Assembly (NCBI RefSeq): GCF_011806525.1
Contig: NZ_JAAVKI010000008.1
Location: 62,001 to 126,000 of the forward strand
DNA from: Thalassospira sp. HF15
GTDB lineage: Bacteria; Pseudomonadota; Alphaproteobacteria; Rhodospirillales; Thalassospiraceae
DNA: 64,000 nt
Reading direction: 5' to 3'
A program made the position numbers and the translations under genes. The notes beneath the pieces are model-generated. The model was not told where the DNA came from. It ran no database searches and was given only the letters and a program-made list of their open reading frames with translations. Below are positions 9,858 to 20,549 of the stretch, piece after piece. How positions within the stretch are numbered: the stretch's first letter is position 1; every line of letters starts with the position of its first letter.

Positions 9858-9890
9858 AAGGGGAAAGAGTGATCTTTCCCCTTGTTTTAT
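9858..9890 (+). terminator. Intrinsic terminator after chemoreceptor 1
   Basis: AAGGGGAAAG / CTTTCCCCTT perfect 10-bp arms around a 6-base loop, followed by gttttatt. It separates the two receptor genes, so they are probably transcribed independently. The rest of the 309-base gap (9818-10126) shows only the downstream promoter region and no supportable gene. Confidence 0.9.
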
Positions 9891-10126
9891 TGTGCCTGAA
9901 ACCAAATGTGACTCAGTTGAGTAAGAAACAGGCACCCGGCAAGCATCATGAATGTCTTGCCACGGCCAAGAGGCCGAGATGGTTTCCCGACACACGGGGC
10001 AAGATGTCCCGGTTTGGACTGGCGGGCGCGATAGGTGTCTTCATTTCGTTGTTGAATGTAAACCTGCGCTGATGCCATTGGGCAAGCAGCTGTGGCACAG
10101 GCGCGGCAAAATGCTTGGGGGCCAAG

Positions 10127-12088
10127 ATGAATTTTCTTTCCCGGATGAAGCTTCTCTATCAAATATCGCTGATCGGCGGCATGGCGCTTTTGATTTTTAT
10201 CGTCGTTGGTACAGTGCAGTTCATTGCTGAGCAACAAAGGCAGTCAGCCGAAGAAGTCGCCGAGAGTGCATTGGGGAACAAGCTGATCGCTGACGCTGTT
10301 TCTCGTGAATTCCTGAATGCACGTCGACGCGAAAAGGATTTCCTTCTGCGCATGGATGAGAAATATGTTTCTCAACATGACAGTGTCGTGGAGGACGTCA
10401 ATGCGGGGCTTGAGCAGCTTGAGCAAGCCCCTGAACTGGAAGCGTTTGACGCGCAGCTTCAGGAAATCGCGACAGCCTTTGCCAACTACGATGCGAAGTT
10501 TGCCGTGGTTGTCGGTTTGCAGCGAGAAATCGGACTCAACGAGGAAGAAGGTCTTCTCGGTCGGTTGCGCAAGTCGGTGCACAATGTCGAAGAAGCGCTC
10601 AAGAAATATAAAGCGGACAACCTGACTGTCATCATGTTGATGATGCGCCGCCACGAGAAAGACTTTTTGGCCCGCCTTGATCCAAAGTATGTCGGTCGGA
10701 TTGATGACCGCCTTGCCGAGTTTGGGCCAGCATTGGCCGCATCAAGCATTCCTGCCGCCGAGCAGGAAAAAATCACCAATTTAATGAAGTCGTATGTCGC
10801 TGACTTCAAAGCTCTGTCTGAGAAAATCCTTCAGCGAGAGTCCGAACTGGGTTTTTTATCTGACTATTATGCCCAGGCTGAACCGATCCTTGATGAGATC
10901 AGTCAGTCGATTGGCCAAATTGCACAGACTGAAAAGGACCGGGCTGAAAAGATTGCCGAAACCAGCTTGATGGTCACGGTCATCATGTATTTAGTTGGTG
11001 TTCTGGCATTGATGGGCCTGACGTTCCTGTTGGCGAGAGCCATTGTCAGGGCGATTACCGGCCTGACCGGAAAAATGACCCGATTGGCCGAAAACGACTT
11101 TGATGTGGATATCAACGAAGTGAACCGGGCCGATGAAATTGGCGAGATGGGCCGCGCTGTTCTGGTTTTCCGCGAAAACGGTATCGAGCGCGTTAAACTT
11201 GAAGCCGCCCAAAAGGCGGAAGACGAAAAACGCCGCAAGCGGATGGACAAACAGGAACGTTACATCCAGGAGTTCGATCAGGCCGTCGTGGCCGTCATGA
11301 CCGATGTCGGGGCCGCGGTCGAGCAGCTCCATCAGGTGTCAGGTGTATTGCGCAACAGTGTTGAAACAGCGACCAATCAATCAATGGCTGTCTCATCCGG
11401 CGCAGAAGAGGCTTCTTCGAACGTGCAACTTGTTGCCACCGCGGCGACCGAACTTTCGGCCTCTATCAGCGAGATCTCAGGTCAAGTCACCGAAACGTCA
11501 AGTATGGCGCAATCTGCGACTGAGCGTGCGCGCAATACCAACGACAATATTCAGGGGCTCAATGATTCCGCGATCAAGATCGGCGAAGTCATCAGCTTGA
11601 TCAGCGATATTGCCGAACAAACCAACCTTCTTGCGCTTAATGCGACGATTGAGGCAGCGCGTGCAGGGGATGCGGGCAAGGGGTTTGCAGTTGTCGCAAG
11701 CGAGGTGAAAAACCTTGCCAATCAGACCGGCAAGGCGACCGAGGAAATCACATCCCAGATCAACGATATCCAGCAAGCGACAAGCGTTGCTGTTGATGCG
11801 ATTGACGAGATTGTCAAAATGATCTCAGACATCAGTGAACGGGCAGCCGCCGTTGCCGCCGCGGTGGAGGAACAAACCGTTGCAACAAGCGAGATATCGC
11901 AAAACGTTGAACAGGCAGCCGCAGGGACCGAGGAAATCTCGTCGGCCATGCAAGGCGTGTCTGTTGCCGTGAATGAGACCAATGAAGCGGCCGGCAATGT
12001 CAATTCATCGGCCAATAACCTTGGTCAGCAGAGCGGTGACTTACGATCCCAGATTGATGGTTTCCTTGAACGGATGCGTACACTTTAA
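10127..12088 (+). CDS. Methyl-accepting chemotaxis protein, HBM-type sensor (paralogue 2)
   Basis: 653 residues from ATG 10127 (ttggggg eight bases upstream; a TTG at 10115 is in frame but sits on the ribosome site). Same plan as the preceding receptor: TM1 near 9-31, HBM region with RRREKDF and RRHEKDF, TM2 near 283-305, HAMP, then the signalling hairpin [18 protein letters not shown]. The hairpin and the following forty or so residues are virtually identical to paralogue 1, whereas the periplasmic portions differ widely, as expected for duplication followed by ligand divergence. It ends FLERMRTL, with no pentapeptide. The conserved QQRQSAE start of the sensor suggests the same fold. Confidence 0.94.
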   Translation: MNFLSRMKLLYQISLIGGMALLIFIVVGTVQFIAEQQRQSAEEVAESALGNKLIADAVSREFLNARRREKDFLLRMDEKYVSQHDSVVEDVNAGLEQLEQAPELEAFDAQLQEIATAFANYDAKFAVVVGLQREIGLNEEEGLLGRLRKSVHNVEEALKKYKADNLTVIMLMMRRHEKDFLARLDPKYVGRIDDRLAEFGPALAASSIPAAEQEKITNLMKSYVADFKALSEKILQRESELGFLSDYYAQAEPILDEISQSIGQIAQTEKDRAEKIAETSLMVTVIMYLVGVLALMGLTFLLARAIVRAITGLTGKMTRLAENDFDVDINEVNRADEIGEMGRAVLVFRENGIERVKLEAAQKAEDEKRRKRMDKQERYIQEFDQAVVAVMTDVGAAVEQLHQVSGVLRNSVETATNQSMAVSSGAEEASSNVQLVATAATELSASISEISGQVTETSSMAQSATERARNTNDNIQGLNDSAIKIGEVISLISDIAEQTNLLALNATIEAARAGDAGKGFAVVASEVKNLANQTGKATEEITSQINDIQQATSVAVDAIDEIVKMISDISERAAAVAAAVEEQTVATSEISQNVEQAAAGTEEISSAMQGVSVAVNETNEAAGNVNSSANNLGQQSGDLRSQIDGFLERMRTL

Positions 12089-12109
12089 TGACGAATTGCC
12101 GATAAGTAT

Positions 12110-12141
12110 AAGGCGGCAGGGGCTTTACTCTGTCGCCTTTA
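12110..12141 (+). terminator. Probable terminator after chemoreceptor 2
   Basis: Interrupted stem AAGGCG-g-CAG / CTG-t-CGCCTT with a 10-base loop, ending in ttta. Weak T-tract; located 20 bases after the stop codon. Confidence 0.5.
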
Positions 12142-12227
12142 TCACGATAAAATTCCGACAAACTTCCAATGAAGGCGGTCGAAAACTGCATTTGTGACCG
12201 TAAAAGCTGCATTACAGGGAACGTCGG

Positions 12228-12737
12228 ATGGCTGATAAAACACGTATCGTCTCTTCATCTCATCTTGTGTCGGAACGCGCCGCCGAGTTGTCGGAGCTTG
12301 AATTTGCTTTGATCCTGTCTGGCAACGCATTTAACCGCTGGATGGTGCGTTGCATGCGTGCGGCAGGCATGCCCGATGTGTCTGTTCTCGATATTCTGGT
12401 TTTGCACAACGTCAATTCCCGCGAACGGGAAAAAAGCCTGTCTGAGGTTTGCTTTGTCCTTAATGTCGAGGATAGCCACCTTGTGAACTATTCCCTTAAG
12501 AAGCTTCGCAAACTTGGCCTGGTTGAGGGTGTCAAGCGGGGCAAGGAAGTGCATTACGCAACAACAGCAGACGGACGTGAAATGTGCGAGAAATACCGTC
12601 AGGTCCGCGAAGACTGTCTTGTTGAAACTTTCCAGCGGCTTGGTGTGAATAGCGAGGAAGTCGGGGATGTTGCCAAGACGCTCCGTGCGATTTCCGGCGT
12701 CTATGATCAGGCATCACGTGCAGCAAGCGCGATGTAA
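12228..12737 (+). CDS. MarR-like winged-helix transcriptional regulator
   Basis: 169 residues, no membrane segment. Helices around 30-55 lead into a winged helix at about 60-130: LSEVCFVLNVEDSHLVNYSLKKLRKLGLVEG is the recognition-helix region and GKEVHYATTADGREMC the wing. This subfamily (predicted transcription regulators with a MarR-type HTH) is often found with TRAP and hydantoinase genes; that is family knowledge, not shown here. It is followed by a converging SDR and then the TRAP/oxoprolinase operon. The tandem palindromic repeats at 13633-13676 are the most likely binding site in the neighbourhood, by inference. Confidence 0.82.
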   Translation: MADKTRIVSSSHLVSERAAELSELEFALILSGNAFNRWMVRCMRAAGMPDVSVLDILVLHNVNSREREKSLSEVCFVLNVEDSHLVNYSLKKLRKLGLVEGVKRGKEVHYATTADGREMCEKYRQVREDCLVETFQRLGVNSEEVGDVAKTLRAISGVYDQASRAASAM

Positions 12738-12784
12738 ACCGCGCTGCGACGTTGTCTGATATCCCCGATATCCAAAATCGGTGC

Positions 12785-13537
12785 CTAGGGCTTGATAGGC
12801 AAAAGAGTGCGGTTATGGGTTGGCGACATCACGATCTCGTTGAAGCAAACCCGCGCTGGTGCCGAAACCACATAAGTTACGATTTCCGCCAGATCGCTTG
12901 GCTTTAAAAGGCGGTCGAGTTCTTCCTGTTCCAGCGGGACGGGACGTTGCTGCAGGATCGGGGTGGCAACTTCGCCCGGGGAAATGCAGCAGCAGCGGAT
13001 GTTGTTATCGAGTTCTTCCTGATTGATGCTGTGCGACAGGTCCACCACACCGCGCTTGGATGCAATATAGGCAGGGCCTGCGACCGGGAACTCATGCTTT
13101 GCGGCCCAGGACGCAATATTGATAATCAGTCCGTCTTGTTGCTCGCGCATTGTTGGCAAGGTTGCGCAAACGGTGTTCGCGACACCATTCAGATTGACCG
13201 CGACGATACGCTGCCAGTCTTTAATATCAAGATCCCGCCAGTGCCGATTGGGTGTGTTAACACCAGCGCAGTTGATCAGGACATCAATTCTCCCCATCGA
13301 GCTTTTGATGTTTTGCGCTGCTTCAAGAACCTTGTCGCTGTCACTGATGTCCAGCGGGTGAATTTCGACTTTCCCACCGCTTGCCGCAATGTCATCTGCG
13401 ACTTGCATGAGTGTCTCTTCGCGCCGCGCCGAGAGGGCAACTTGTGCCCCGGCCGCGGCAAGGGATTTGGCAATCGCTTCGCCGATACCGCTGCCGGCAC
13501 CCGTAATCCAGACAGACTTCCCCGATAGATTATGCAT
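12785..13537 (-). CDS. SDR-family NAD(P)-dependent oxidoreductase
   Basis: 250 residues, classical SDR length. The cofactor motif TGAGSGIG is at about 12-19, the structural NCAG motif is LINCAGVN, the catalytic Ser is in NIASWAA and the Tyr-x3-Lys pair in YIASKRG. SARREE after the second strand suggests NADP preference (basic residues), tentatively. The substrate is unknown. It is divergent from the DctP gene across a 292-base region that holds the tandem operator-like repeats, so it is probably co-regulated with the transporter, perhaps acting on a product of the same pathway. Confidence 0.9.
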   Translation of the reverse strand: MHNLSGKSVWITGAGSGIGEAIAKSLAAAGAQVALSARREETLMQVADDIAASGGKVEIHPLDISDSDKVLEAAQNIKSSMGRIDVLINCAGVNTPNRHWRDLDIKDWQRIVAVNLNGVANTVCATLPTMREQQDGLIINIASWAAKHEFPVAGPAYIASKRGVVDLSHSINQEELDNNIRCCCISPGEVATPILQQRPVPLEQEELDRLLKPSDLAEIVTYVVSAPARVCFNEIVMSPTHNRTLLPIKP

Positions 13538-13632
13538 GTGGACCTTTCCCCATTTATTATTTCTTTGACCGTTATGTGAATGGCCTCGGCGGGCAACAAT
13601 GACAACAAAAATATCAGTCTAAGGGCCGATTT

Positions 13633-13676
13633 GTGCGGGGTTCCGCAGATTCATGTGCGGACTTCCGCAGACTCAT
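13633..13676. promoter_or_regulatory. Two tandem 22-bp repeats with palindromic cores, putative operator
   Basis: Two abutting 22-bp units (13633-13654 and 13655-13676) agree at 19 of 22 positions. Each carries a palindromic core: TGCGGA-CT-TCCGCA is perfect in unit 2, and TGCGGG-GT-TCCGCA has one mismatch in unit 1. A period of exactly two helical turns puts both cores on one DNA face. They lie between the divergent SDR and DctP genes, about 50 bases upstream of the predicted -35 of DctP. Confidence 0.65.
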
Positions 13677-13722
13677 TTACCGGTTTGTTTCCCGCATTCT
13701 GCATATCTGCTATGAAATGAAT

Positions 13723-13750
13723 TTGACAATTTGTCGGTAAAATGTAATCA
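13723..13750 (+). promoter_or_regulatory. Candidate promoter of the TRAP/oxoprolinase operon
   Basis: TTGACA at 13723-13728 (perfect -35), a 16-base spacer, TAATCA at 13745-13750. It is 80 bases upstream of the DctP start and downstream of the tandem repeats. Confidence 0.45.
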
Positions 13751-13829
13751 ATGTGTCGGGAGGCTACTTTGGAGTCTCGGTACGCGATTACGTGTATCGG
13801 CTTGCATCACACACAGGGAGACTTGAAAA

Positions 13830-14804
13830 ATGTTGAAAAAAGCACTTTCGACGGTTGCTGTTGCAGCGATCACCATGTCAGCCGGATTTGCGTCCGCTGA
13901 AGAAACCTGGGACATGGCAACGCCGTATCCTGACGCGACTTTCCACACTCAGAACATCATTGAATTTGCCAAGGACGTGAACGAAGCATCCGGCGGCGAA
14001 CTGAATATCACCGTTCATTCCGGTGGTTCGCTGTTCAAGCATGCCGACATCAAACGTTCGGTTCAGCGTGGTCTGATTCCGATCGGCGAAACCCTTGTTT
14101 CGCTGCTGGCAAACGAAAACCCCATCTACACCGTTGACGCGATCCCGTTCCTTGCGACGTCTTATGAAGACGCCAAGAAGCTTTGGGAAGTTTCGCGTTC
14201 CGGTATCGAGGCTGCATTGGCAGCAGACGGTCTGAAAGTTCTCTATGCTGTTCCGTGGCCGGCACAGGGCCTTTACACCGCAGACGAAGTCAACAGCGTT
14301 GCTGACCTCGAAGGTGTGAAATTCCGTGCTTACAACGCCACCACTTCCGAACTGGCGTCCCTGACCGGCATGGTTGCGACGCAGGTTGAAGTTCCTGAAA
14401 TCCCGACCGCCTTTGCAACCGGCATTGTCGAAGCGATGATCACTTCGCCGTCGACCGGTGCGAACTCCAAGGCTTGGGACTTTGTTTCGAACTTCTATGA
14501 CGTTCAGGCATGGCTTCCGAAAAACATGGTCGTCGTAAGCGAAAGCGCATTTGACGGCCTGTCTGCTGATGTTCAGGCAGCTGTTCTTGACGCTGCGGCC
14601 AAAGCCGAGACCCGCGGTTGGGAAATGAGCATGGCAGAAGCCGAAGCCAAGAAGAAAGTTCTGGCTGAAAACGGCATGAACGTCGCTGCACCGAGTGCAG
14701 AACTCAAAGACGGTCTGGCAGAAGCTGGCGACAAGATGGTCGCTGCATGGCTGGAAAAAACCGGCGATGAAGGCCAGGCCATCATCGACGCGTTCAAGAA
14801 CTGA
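13830..14804 (+). CDS. TRAP transporter substrate-binding protein, DctP family
   Basis: 324 residues. An N-terminal signal peptide (MLKKALSTVAVAAITMSAGFASA) directs it to the periplasm. The mature part has the DctP pattern: PDATFHTQNIIEFAKDV, a VKFRAYN segment (with the conserved Arg that binds the carboxylate of most TRAP ligands) and the EAMITSPSTGANSKAWDF hinge region. A strong ribosome site (agggag) precedes the ATG. First gene of a DctP-DctQ-DctM-oxoprolinase run, so the ligand is probably a carboxylate the hydrolase can open, such as 5-oxoproline (inference). Confidence 0.92.
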   Translation: MLKKALSTVAVAAITMSAGFASAEETWDMATPYPDATFHTQNIIEFAKDVNEASGGELNITVHSGGSLFKHADIKRSVQRGLIPIGETLVSLLANENPIYTVDAIPFLATSYEDAKKLWEVSRSGIEAALAADGLKVLYAVPWPAQGLYTADEVNSVADLEGVKFRAYNATTSELASLTGMVATQVEVPEIPTAFATGIVEAMITSPSTGANSKAWDFVSNFYDVQAWLPKNMVVVSESAFDGLSADVQAAVLDAAAKAETRGWEMSMAEAEAKKKVLAENGMNVAAPSAELKDGLAEAGDKMVAAWLEKTGDEGQAIIDAFKN

Positions 14805-14820
14805 TAGCTGGTTCTTGCCA

Positions 14821-14867
14821 ATTGTCGGGGCCGGGCGGTTGTCGTCCTCCGCTCGGTCCCGGACAAT
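14821..14867 (+). other. Strong stem-loop between DctP and DctQ genes
   Basis: ATTGTCGGGGCCGGGCGG pairs imperfectly with the CCGCTCGGTCCCGGACAAT arm across a short loop; no T-tract follows. It is likely to stabilise the binding-protein mRNA or partly block read-through into the permease genes. Confidence 0.6.
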
Positions 14868-14941
14868 CCGCACATTTTAATGTTACTGTCCGTTGGTACG
14901 ATACGCCTTGGGGATAATCGTTGGCGGAAAGGGGGACTGCT

Positions 14942-15454
14942 GTGCGCAGACTGCTAGATTATTTATTCAAATTCAGTGCCGTTTTGGCGGCAGCATTCCT
15001 GGTAATCATTGCTTTGCTGATTTTGGCCCAGTCCCTGGGTCGGCTTGTCGGGATTGCCGTTCATGACGCCAACGAACTGGCCGGTTTCTCGCTTGCTGCC
15101 GGTACGTTCCTTGCCCTTGGTCCGGCCCTGCGTGCCGGGACCCACATTCGGGTCATGATCGTCCTGTCCCACCTCAAAGGCGGTGTTCGACGGACAATGG
15201 AAGCAATCACCCTGCTGGCTGCGATCTATTTTGCCGGTTACTTCGCATGGTGGATGGCCGTCTTGGCCGAGGAAAGCTTTTCTTATGGCGATACGTCGCC
15301 CGGCGTTCTGGCCTTCCCGCTGTGGATCCCGCAGACCGCCATGGCCTTTGGACTTGTTGTTTTTACCATCGCTCTGCTCGAAGCTTTTGTTGATCTTCTG
15401 GCTGGCCGCGAACCCGCTTTTGTCAGCGGCGAAGCAAACGAATTGAACGAGTAG
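14942..15454 (+). CDS. TRAP transporter small permease, DctQ family
   Basis: 170 residues from GTG 14942, chosen because aaaggggg stands 6 bases upstream; the TTG at 14921 would place the ribosome site inside the gene. Four membrane helices are visible (about 12-32, 43-65, 83-105 and 125-150), the standard DctQ topology. DctQ joins DctM to form the Na+-driven membrane unit that accepts substrate from DctP. The short acidic tail GEANELNE ends nine bases before the DctM start, so translation is probably coupled. Confidence 0.9.
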   Translation: MRRLLDYLFKFSAVLAAAFLVIIALLILAQSLGRLVGIAVHDANELAGFSLAAGTFLALGPALRAGTHIRVMIVLSHLKGGVRRTMEAITLLAAIYFAGYFAWWMAVLAEESFSYGDTSPGVLAFPLWIPQTAMAFGLVVFTIALLEAFVDLLAGREPAFVSGEANELNE

Positions 15455-15463
15455 GGGGCGGTC

Positions 15464-16765
15464 ATGGAAGTACTTCAAATCGGTCTTATCCTGATGGGCC
15501 TGCTGTTCCTGTTTCTGGGTGCTGGTCTATGGGTTGCACTCGCACTTTTCGCCATCGGCGTTTTCGCCATGGATGTCTTCACTAGCGCGCAAACCGGTCC
15601 GATCATCGCAACCACGGCATGGTCAAGTCTGGCGACCTGGTCGTTGGCACCGCTGCCGCTGTTTATCTGGATGGGTGAAATCCTGTTCCGATCCCGCCTT
15701 TCAGAAGACATGTTCACCGGACTTGCCCCGTGGCTGAACAAGCTTCCAGGCCGGTTGCTGCATGTGAACATTCTGGGATGTGGTATCTTTGCGGCCGTAT
15801 CGGGGTCCTCGGCTGCGACGGCGGCGACCATCGGTCGTATGTCGATCCCCGAACTTCGCAAACAGGGCTATGCCGATAGTCTGATCCTTGGCACCCTTGC
15901 CGGTTCCGGGACGCTGGGTCTTCTGATCCCGCCATCGATCATTCTGATTGTTTATGGTGTTTCGGCAGAGCTTTCCATTGCCCGTCTTTTCATTGCCGGC
16001 GTCATTCCCGGCGCCATGCTGATCGTCATGTTCATGAGCTTCGTTGGCATCTGGGCGACGATCAACAAGGACAAGATGCCAGCCGCCGCGCCCAGCATTC
16101 CGTTTGCCGAGAAAATCCGCGCATCGGGGCGTCTGATCCCGGTCATCGTTCTGATCGCGGCTGTGATCGGTTCGATCTATGGCGGGGTGGCTACCCCGAC
16201 CGAGGCTGCGGCCTTTGGGGTTGTCGGTGCGCTGATCCTCTCAGCGCTGAGTGGATCGCTTTCCAAGGAAAGTCTGATTGACGGTATTATGGGGGCCACC
16301 CGCACGTCCTGCATGATCTGCTTTATTCTTGCAGGGGCGGCTGTGTTGACGGTTGCCATGGGCTTTACCGGGGTGCCGCGTGAACTGGCGGCATGGATTG
16401 CCCATATGGAGCTGTCGCCCTATGCCCTGCTTGGTGCACTTACCATCTTCTTTATCGTGCTGGGATGTTTCCTTGACGGTATTTCGGTGGTGGTTTTGAC
16501 TACGTCCGTAATCCTGCCGATGGTTCAGGCCGCAGGCATCGACCTTCTGTGGTTTGGCATCTATGTGGTGCTGGTGGTCGAAATGTCGCAGATCACACCG
16601 CCGGTTGGCTTTAACCTATTCGTTCTGCAAGGCCTGACGGGCAAGAACCTGTTCAAGATTGCAGTTGCTGCTTTGCCATTCTTCTTCCTGCTGTTGTTTG
16701 CCGCCCTGATGATTACCGTTTTCCCGGGGATTGTGACGTGGCTGCCAACGCAAATGAGTGGCTAA
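15464..16765 (+). CDS. TRAP transporter large permease, DctM family
   Basis: 433 residues with about 12 hydrophobic segments and two helical-hairpin re-entrant motifs (GSSAATAATIGRMSIPEL with GTLGLLIPPSIILIVYG in the first half, GVATPTEAAAFG and SQITPPVGFNLFVLQG in the second) that are diagnostic for DctM. It is the substrate and Na+ translocating subunit. Ribosome site gggggcgg. It is followed by the oxoprolinase gene after about 70 bases without a terminator, supporting one transcript from DctP onward. Confidence 0.95.
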   Translation: MEVLQIGLILMGLLFLFLGAGLWVALALFAIGVFAMDVFTSAQTGPIIATTAWSSLATWSLAPLPLFIWMGEILFRSRLSEDMFTGLAPWLNKLPGRLLHVNILGCGIFAAVSGSSAATAATIGRMSIPELRKQGYADSLILGTLAGSGTLGLLIPPSIILIVYGVSAELSIARLFIAGVIPGAMLIVMFMSFVGIWATINKDKMPAAAPSIPFAEKIRASGRLIPVIVLIAAVIGSIYGGVATPTEAAAFGVVGALILSALSGSLSKESLIDGIMGATRTSCMICFILAGAAVLTVAMGFTGVPRELAAWIAHMELSPYALLGALTIFFIVLGCFLDGISVVVLTTSVILPMVQAAGIDLLWFGIYVVLVVEMSQITPPVGFNLFVLQGLTGKNLFKIAVAALPFFFLLLFAALMITVFPGIVTWLPTQMSG

Positions 16766-16833
16766 GGTTCAAGTTTTGAACCGAATAAACTATCCGAATT
16801 GTTTGACTACAGATGCCTTAAGGAGTGCGCATC

Positions 16834-19800
16834 ATGGCACCGCTCGACCAAAATTCGCCCACCTCGCAGACCACCGGACAGCCAAAATGGCAGTTCTGGA
16901 TTGATCGCGGCGGCACATTTACCGATATCGTTGCCCGCAAACCCAATGGCGCGCTTGTCACCCACAAGCTGCTGTCGGAAAACCCGGAGCGCTACAAGGA
17001 CGCCGCCATTCAGGGCATCCGCGAACTGCTTGAGGTTGCGGACGGCGAGAAAATCCCGGCTGAGAAAATCGAGGCCGTCAAGATGGGTACCACGGTCGCG
17101 ACCAATGCCCTGCTCGAACGCAAAGGCGATCGCACTGTTCTGGTCACGACCAGGGGGTTCCGTGATTCCCTGCGTCTGGCCTATCAGAACCGCCCGCGCC
17201 TGTTTGATCGCAACATCATCCTGCCCGAAACGCTGTATGAAACTGTGATCGAGGCCGAAGGCCGCTTTGACGCGCAGGGCAAAGAACTCGAAGGCATGGA
17301 CCTCGATGCGCTGCGGGCCGATTTGCAGAAGGTCTATGACAGTGGCATTCGCGCCTGCGCCATCGTTTTCATGCATGGCTATCGCTATACGGCACACGAA
17401 CTGGCGGCCGAAAAGGTTGCCCGTGATATCGGCTTTACCCAGGTTTCGGTGAGCCATCAGGTCAGCCCGCTGATGAAACTGGTATCACGTGGCGATACCA
17501 CGGTGGTCGATGCCTATCTGTCGCCGATCCTGCGTCGTTATGTTGATCAGGTCGCCGGTGAACTCGGCGGCGTGAAGCTGATGTTCATGCAATCGAACGG
17601 TGGTTTGACGGATGCCGCCAAGTTCCAGGGCAAGGACGCAATCCTGTCTGGTCCGGCTGGTGGTGTTGTCGGCATGGTTCGTACTGCTGAAATGGATGGC
17701 TACAAACAGGTCATCGGTTTCGATATGGGTGGCACGTCGACTGACGTTTCGCACTATGACGGCGAATACGAACGCGATTTCGAAACCCAGGTCGCCGGTG
17801 TACGCATGCGTGCGCCAATGATGAAAATCCACACCGTTGCCGCCGGTGGCGGTTCGATCCTGCATTTTGATGGTGCGCGTTTCCGTGTTGGCCCGGACAG
17901 TGCCGGTGCAAACCCCGGCCCGGCGGCCTATCGCCGTGGCGGTCCGTTGGCGGTGACCGACATCAACGTCATGCTGGGCAAGGTTCAGCCGGACTTCTTC
18001 CCGAATGTCTTTGGGCCCGAAGGCGACGAACCGCTCAATGCCGAGGCCGTTCGCAAGGGCTTTGAGGAAATGGCGGCTGACATTGAAAAGAACACTGGCC
18101 AGATCCGCACCCCCGAAGAAGTCGCAGAAGGCTTTTTGCGCATTGCCGTTGAAAACATGGCAAATGCAATCAAGCAGATCTCGGTGCAGCGCGGCTATGA
18201 CGTTAGCGACTATATCCTGCAGTGCTTTGGCGGTGCTGGTGGTCAGCATGCCTGTCAGGTTGCTGACACGCTTGGCATGACCAAGGTCTTTGTCCATCCG
18301 TTTGCCGGTGTTCTGTCGGCATACGGTATGGGGCTTGCCGATATCCGTGCAATGCGCGAACAGGCCGTCGAAGGCAAACTTGCCGCCGAAGGTCTTTCTG
18401 ATCTTGATGCGCAGCTTGATGTTCTGGCCGTCGATGCACTGGCTGAACTGAAAGAACAGGGCATTTCCGATGACAAGATCCGCCTGCTGAAACGCCTGCA
18501 TCTGCGCTATGACGGCACCGACACCCCTCTGATCGTTGATTTCGGCGATGTCGATGCCATCAAGGCGCAGTTCGAAGAACAACACAAACAGCGTTACGGC
18601 TTTGTCATGAGCGAAAAACCGCTGGTGGTCGAAGCCGTCGCGGTTGAGGCCATCGGCGAAACCCAAAGCCTTCCTGCGTCGTCCGCCGAACTCGGTGGTG
18701 CGGAAGTCATGCTCAAGCCGCTTGCGACCCGTCCGGTCGTGTTTGATGGCAAAACCGAACAAACCCCGTTCTACAAACGCGAAAACCTCAAGCCCGGTGC
18801 GACCGTGCGCGGCCCGGCCGTCATTGTCGAACCGGTCGGCACCACCGTGATCGACCCGGGCTGGGAAGCCAAGGTCAATGGCCTTGATCATCTGATCCTG
18901 ACCCGTGTTGTCGCAATGAAACGTACTGAGGCGATTGGCACCCAGGCTGATCCGGTGATGCTTGAAGTGTTCAACAACCTGTTCATGAACATTGCCGAAC
19001 AGATGGGTGTGACCCTTGCCAACACTTCGTACTCGGTCAACATCAAGGAACGTCTGGACTTCTCGTGCGCGGTGTTTGATCAGGAAGGTCTTCTGATCGC
19101 CAACGCCCCGCATATGCCGGTCCACCTTGGCTCGATGGGAGAGTCTGTTCAGGCCGTGATCAAAAACAACGCCGGCAATATGAAGCCGGGCGATGTTTAT
19201 ATGCTCAATGACCCCTATAACGGCGGCACGCACCTGCCTGACATTACGTTGATCACCCCGGTGTTTGGCGATGATGGCAAGGAAGTGCTGTTCTATGTCG
19301 CTTCGCGTGGGCACCATGCCGATGTCGGCGGCATTACGCCGGGCTCCATGGCACCGAATTCGCGGGTTCTGGAAGAAGAAGGTGTTCTGATCAACAACTT
19401 CAAACTGGTTGATCAGGGGGCGTTTGACGAAGAAGGCCTGACAGCACTTCTGGAAGGTGCGAAATATCCGGCACGTAACCCCTATCAGAACATTGCCGAT
19501 CTGCGCGCACAGATTGCGGCCAATGAAAAGGGTGTGCAGGAACTGCGCCGGATGGTCGAACACTTTGGCCTTGATGTCGTGCATGCCTATATGCAGCACG
19601 TTCAGGACAATGCCGAAGAAAGCGTGCGTCGCGTGATCGACGTTCTCAAGGACGGCGAATACGCTTACGAGATGGACAATGGCGCGGTCGTCCGCGTCAA
19701 GGTCACCATCGACAAGGAAAACCGTTCGGCGACGGTCGATTTCACCGGCACGTCCGATCAGCTTGATAACAACTTCAATGCGCCATCTGCGGTGACCCGT

Positions 19801-20475
19801 GCGGCTGTTCTCTATGTCTTCAGAACGCTTGTTGATGATGACATTCCGCTTAATGCCGGGTGCCTGAAGCCGGTCAATCTGATCGTGCCAGAAGGATCGA
19901 TGCTTAATCCGCGTTATCCGGCCGCTGTTGTTGCCGGGAACGTTGAAACCAGCATGCATGTCACAGACACGCTGTATGCAGCCCTTGGTGTGCTTTCGGG
20001 CGGTCAGGGTACGATGAACAACTTCACCTGGGGCAATGATACGCACCAGTATTACGAAACCATCTGTGGCGGGACCGGTGCCGGGCCTGACTTTGATGGC
20101 ACGGCGGCTGTTCATTCACACATGACCAACTCGCGCCTGACCGATCCGGAAGTTCTCGAATGGCGCTTCCCGGTGCTGCTTGAAAGCTTTGAAATCCGCA
20201 AAGGGTCGGGTGGCAATGGCAAACACAAGGGTGGTGATGGTGCGATCCGTCGTGTCCGCTTCCTTGAAGACATGACTGCATCAATCCTGTCCAACCACCG
20301 TAGCGTGCCGGTTCAGGCCTGCCAGGGCGGGGAGCCCGGCAAACTTGGCCGCAATGCGGTTGAACGCGTCGATGGCACGGTGATTGAGCTCAAGGGCACA
20401 GACGGTGCGGAAATGCACGCCGGTGATGTCTTTGTCATCGAAACACCGGGCGGCGGGGGATACGGCAAGGCCTGA
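16834..20475 (+). CDS. Fused hydantoinase A/B, probable ATP-dependent 5-oxoprolinase
   Basis: 1213 residues. The HyuA half begins with [16 protein letters not shown] (ASKHA-type nucleotide-binding motif), continues with [16 protein letters not shown] and [15 protein letters not shown], and ends near residue 690. The HyuB half starts around 710 ([17 protein letters not shown]) and includes [30 protein letters not shown] and the closing [20 protein letters not shown]. Start ATG 16834 lies about 9 bases after aaggag. The A-B fusion is the OPLAH arrangement, which hydrolyses 5-oxoproline to glutamate with ATP; hydantoin or N-methylhydantoin hydrolysis is the alternative. Linkage to a TRAP transporter suggests use of an imported substrate. 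Confidence 0.9.
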   Translation: MAPLDQNSPTSQTTGQPKWQFWIDRGGTFTDIVARKPNGALVTHKLLSENPERYKDAAIQGIRELLEVADGEKIPAEKIEAVKMGTTVATNALLERKGDRTVLVTTRGFRDSLRLAYQNRPRLFDRNIILPETLYETVIEAEGRFDAQGKELEGMDLDALRADLQKVYDSGIRACAIVFMHGYRYTAHELAAEKVARDIGFTQVSVSHQVSPLMKLVSRGDTTVVDAYLSPILRRYVDQVAGELGGVKLMFMQSNGGLTDAAKFQGKDAILSGPAGGVVGMVRTAEMDGYKQVIGFDMGGTSTDVSHYDGEYERDFETQVAGVRMRAPMMKIHTVAAGGGSILHFDGARFRVGPDSAGANPGPAAYRRGGPLAVTDINVMLGKVQPDFFPNVFGPEGDEPLNAEAVRKGFEEMAADIEKNTGQIRTPEEVAEGFLRIAVENMANAIKQISVQRGYDVSDYILQCFGGAGGQHACQVADTLGMTKVFVHPFAGVLSAYGMGLADIRAMREQAVEGKLAAEGLSDLDAQLDVLAVDALAELKEQGISDDKIRLLKRLHLRYDGTDTPLIVDFGDVDAIKAQFEEQHKQRYGFVMSEKPLVVEAVAVEAIGETQSLPASSAELGGAEVMLKPLATRPVVFDGKTEQTPFYKRENLKPGATVRGPAVIVEPVGTTVIDPGWEAKVNGLDHLILTRVVAMKRTEAIGTQADPVMLEVFNNLFMNIAEQMGVTLANTSYSVNIKERLDFSCAVFDQEGLLIANAPHMPVHLGSMGESVQAVIKNNAGNMKPGDVYMLNDPYNGGTHLPDITLITPVFGDDGKEVLFYVASRGHHADVGGITPGSMAPNSRVLEEEGVLINNFKLVDQGAFDEEGLTALLEGAKYPARNPYQNIADLRAQIAANEKGVQELRRMVEHFGLDVVHAYMQHVQDNAEESVRRVIDVLKDGEYAYEMDNGAVVRVKVTIDKENRSATVDFTGTSDQLDNNFNAPSAVTRAAVLYVFRTLVDDDIPLNAGCLKPVNLIVPEGSMLNPRYPAAVVAGNVETSMHVTDTLYAALGVLSGGQGTMNNFTWGNDTHQYYETICGGTGAGPDFDGTAAVHSHMTNSRLTDPEVLEWRFPVLLESFEIRKGSGGNGKHKGGDGAIRRVRFLEDMTASILSNHRSVPVQACQGGEPGKLGRNAVERVDGTVIELKGTDGAEMHAGDVFVIETPGGGGYGKA

Positions 20476-20549
20476 TCGGCCCCTGCATTACCAGATCTCG
20501 CGGACCGGGAACGTGTTCCCCCCTTAACCACCTGATGTTTTCGGTCCCC

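Noticed and set aside
9869-10072. Short plus-strand frame between the two chemoreceptors
   Set aside because: Overlaps the terminator of the first receptor gene, has no Shine-Dalgarno and no recognisable features.
17485-20115. Long minus-strand open frame (876 codons) opposite the oxoprolinase gene
   Set aside because: It mirrors the codon bias of the real HyuAB gene; there is no recognisable domain, no ribosome site, and the plus strand has complete family motifs.
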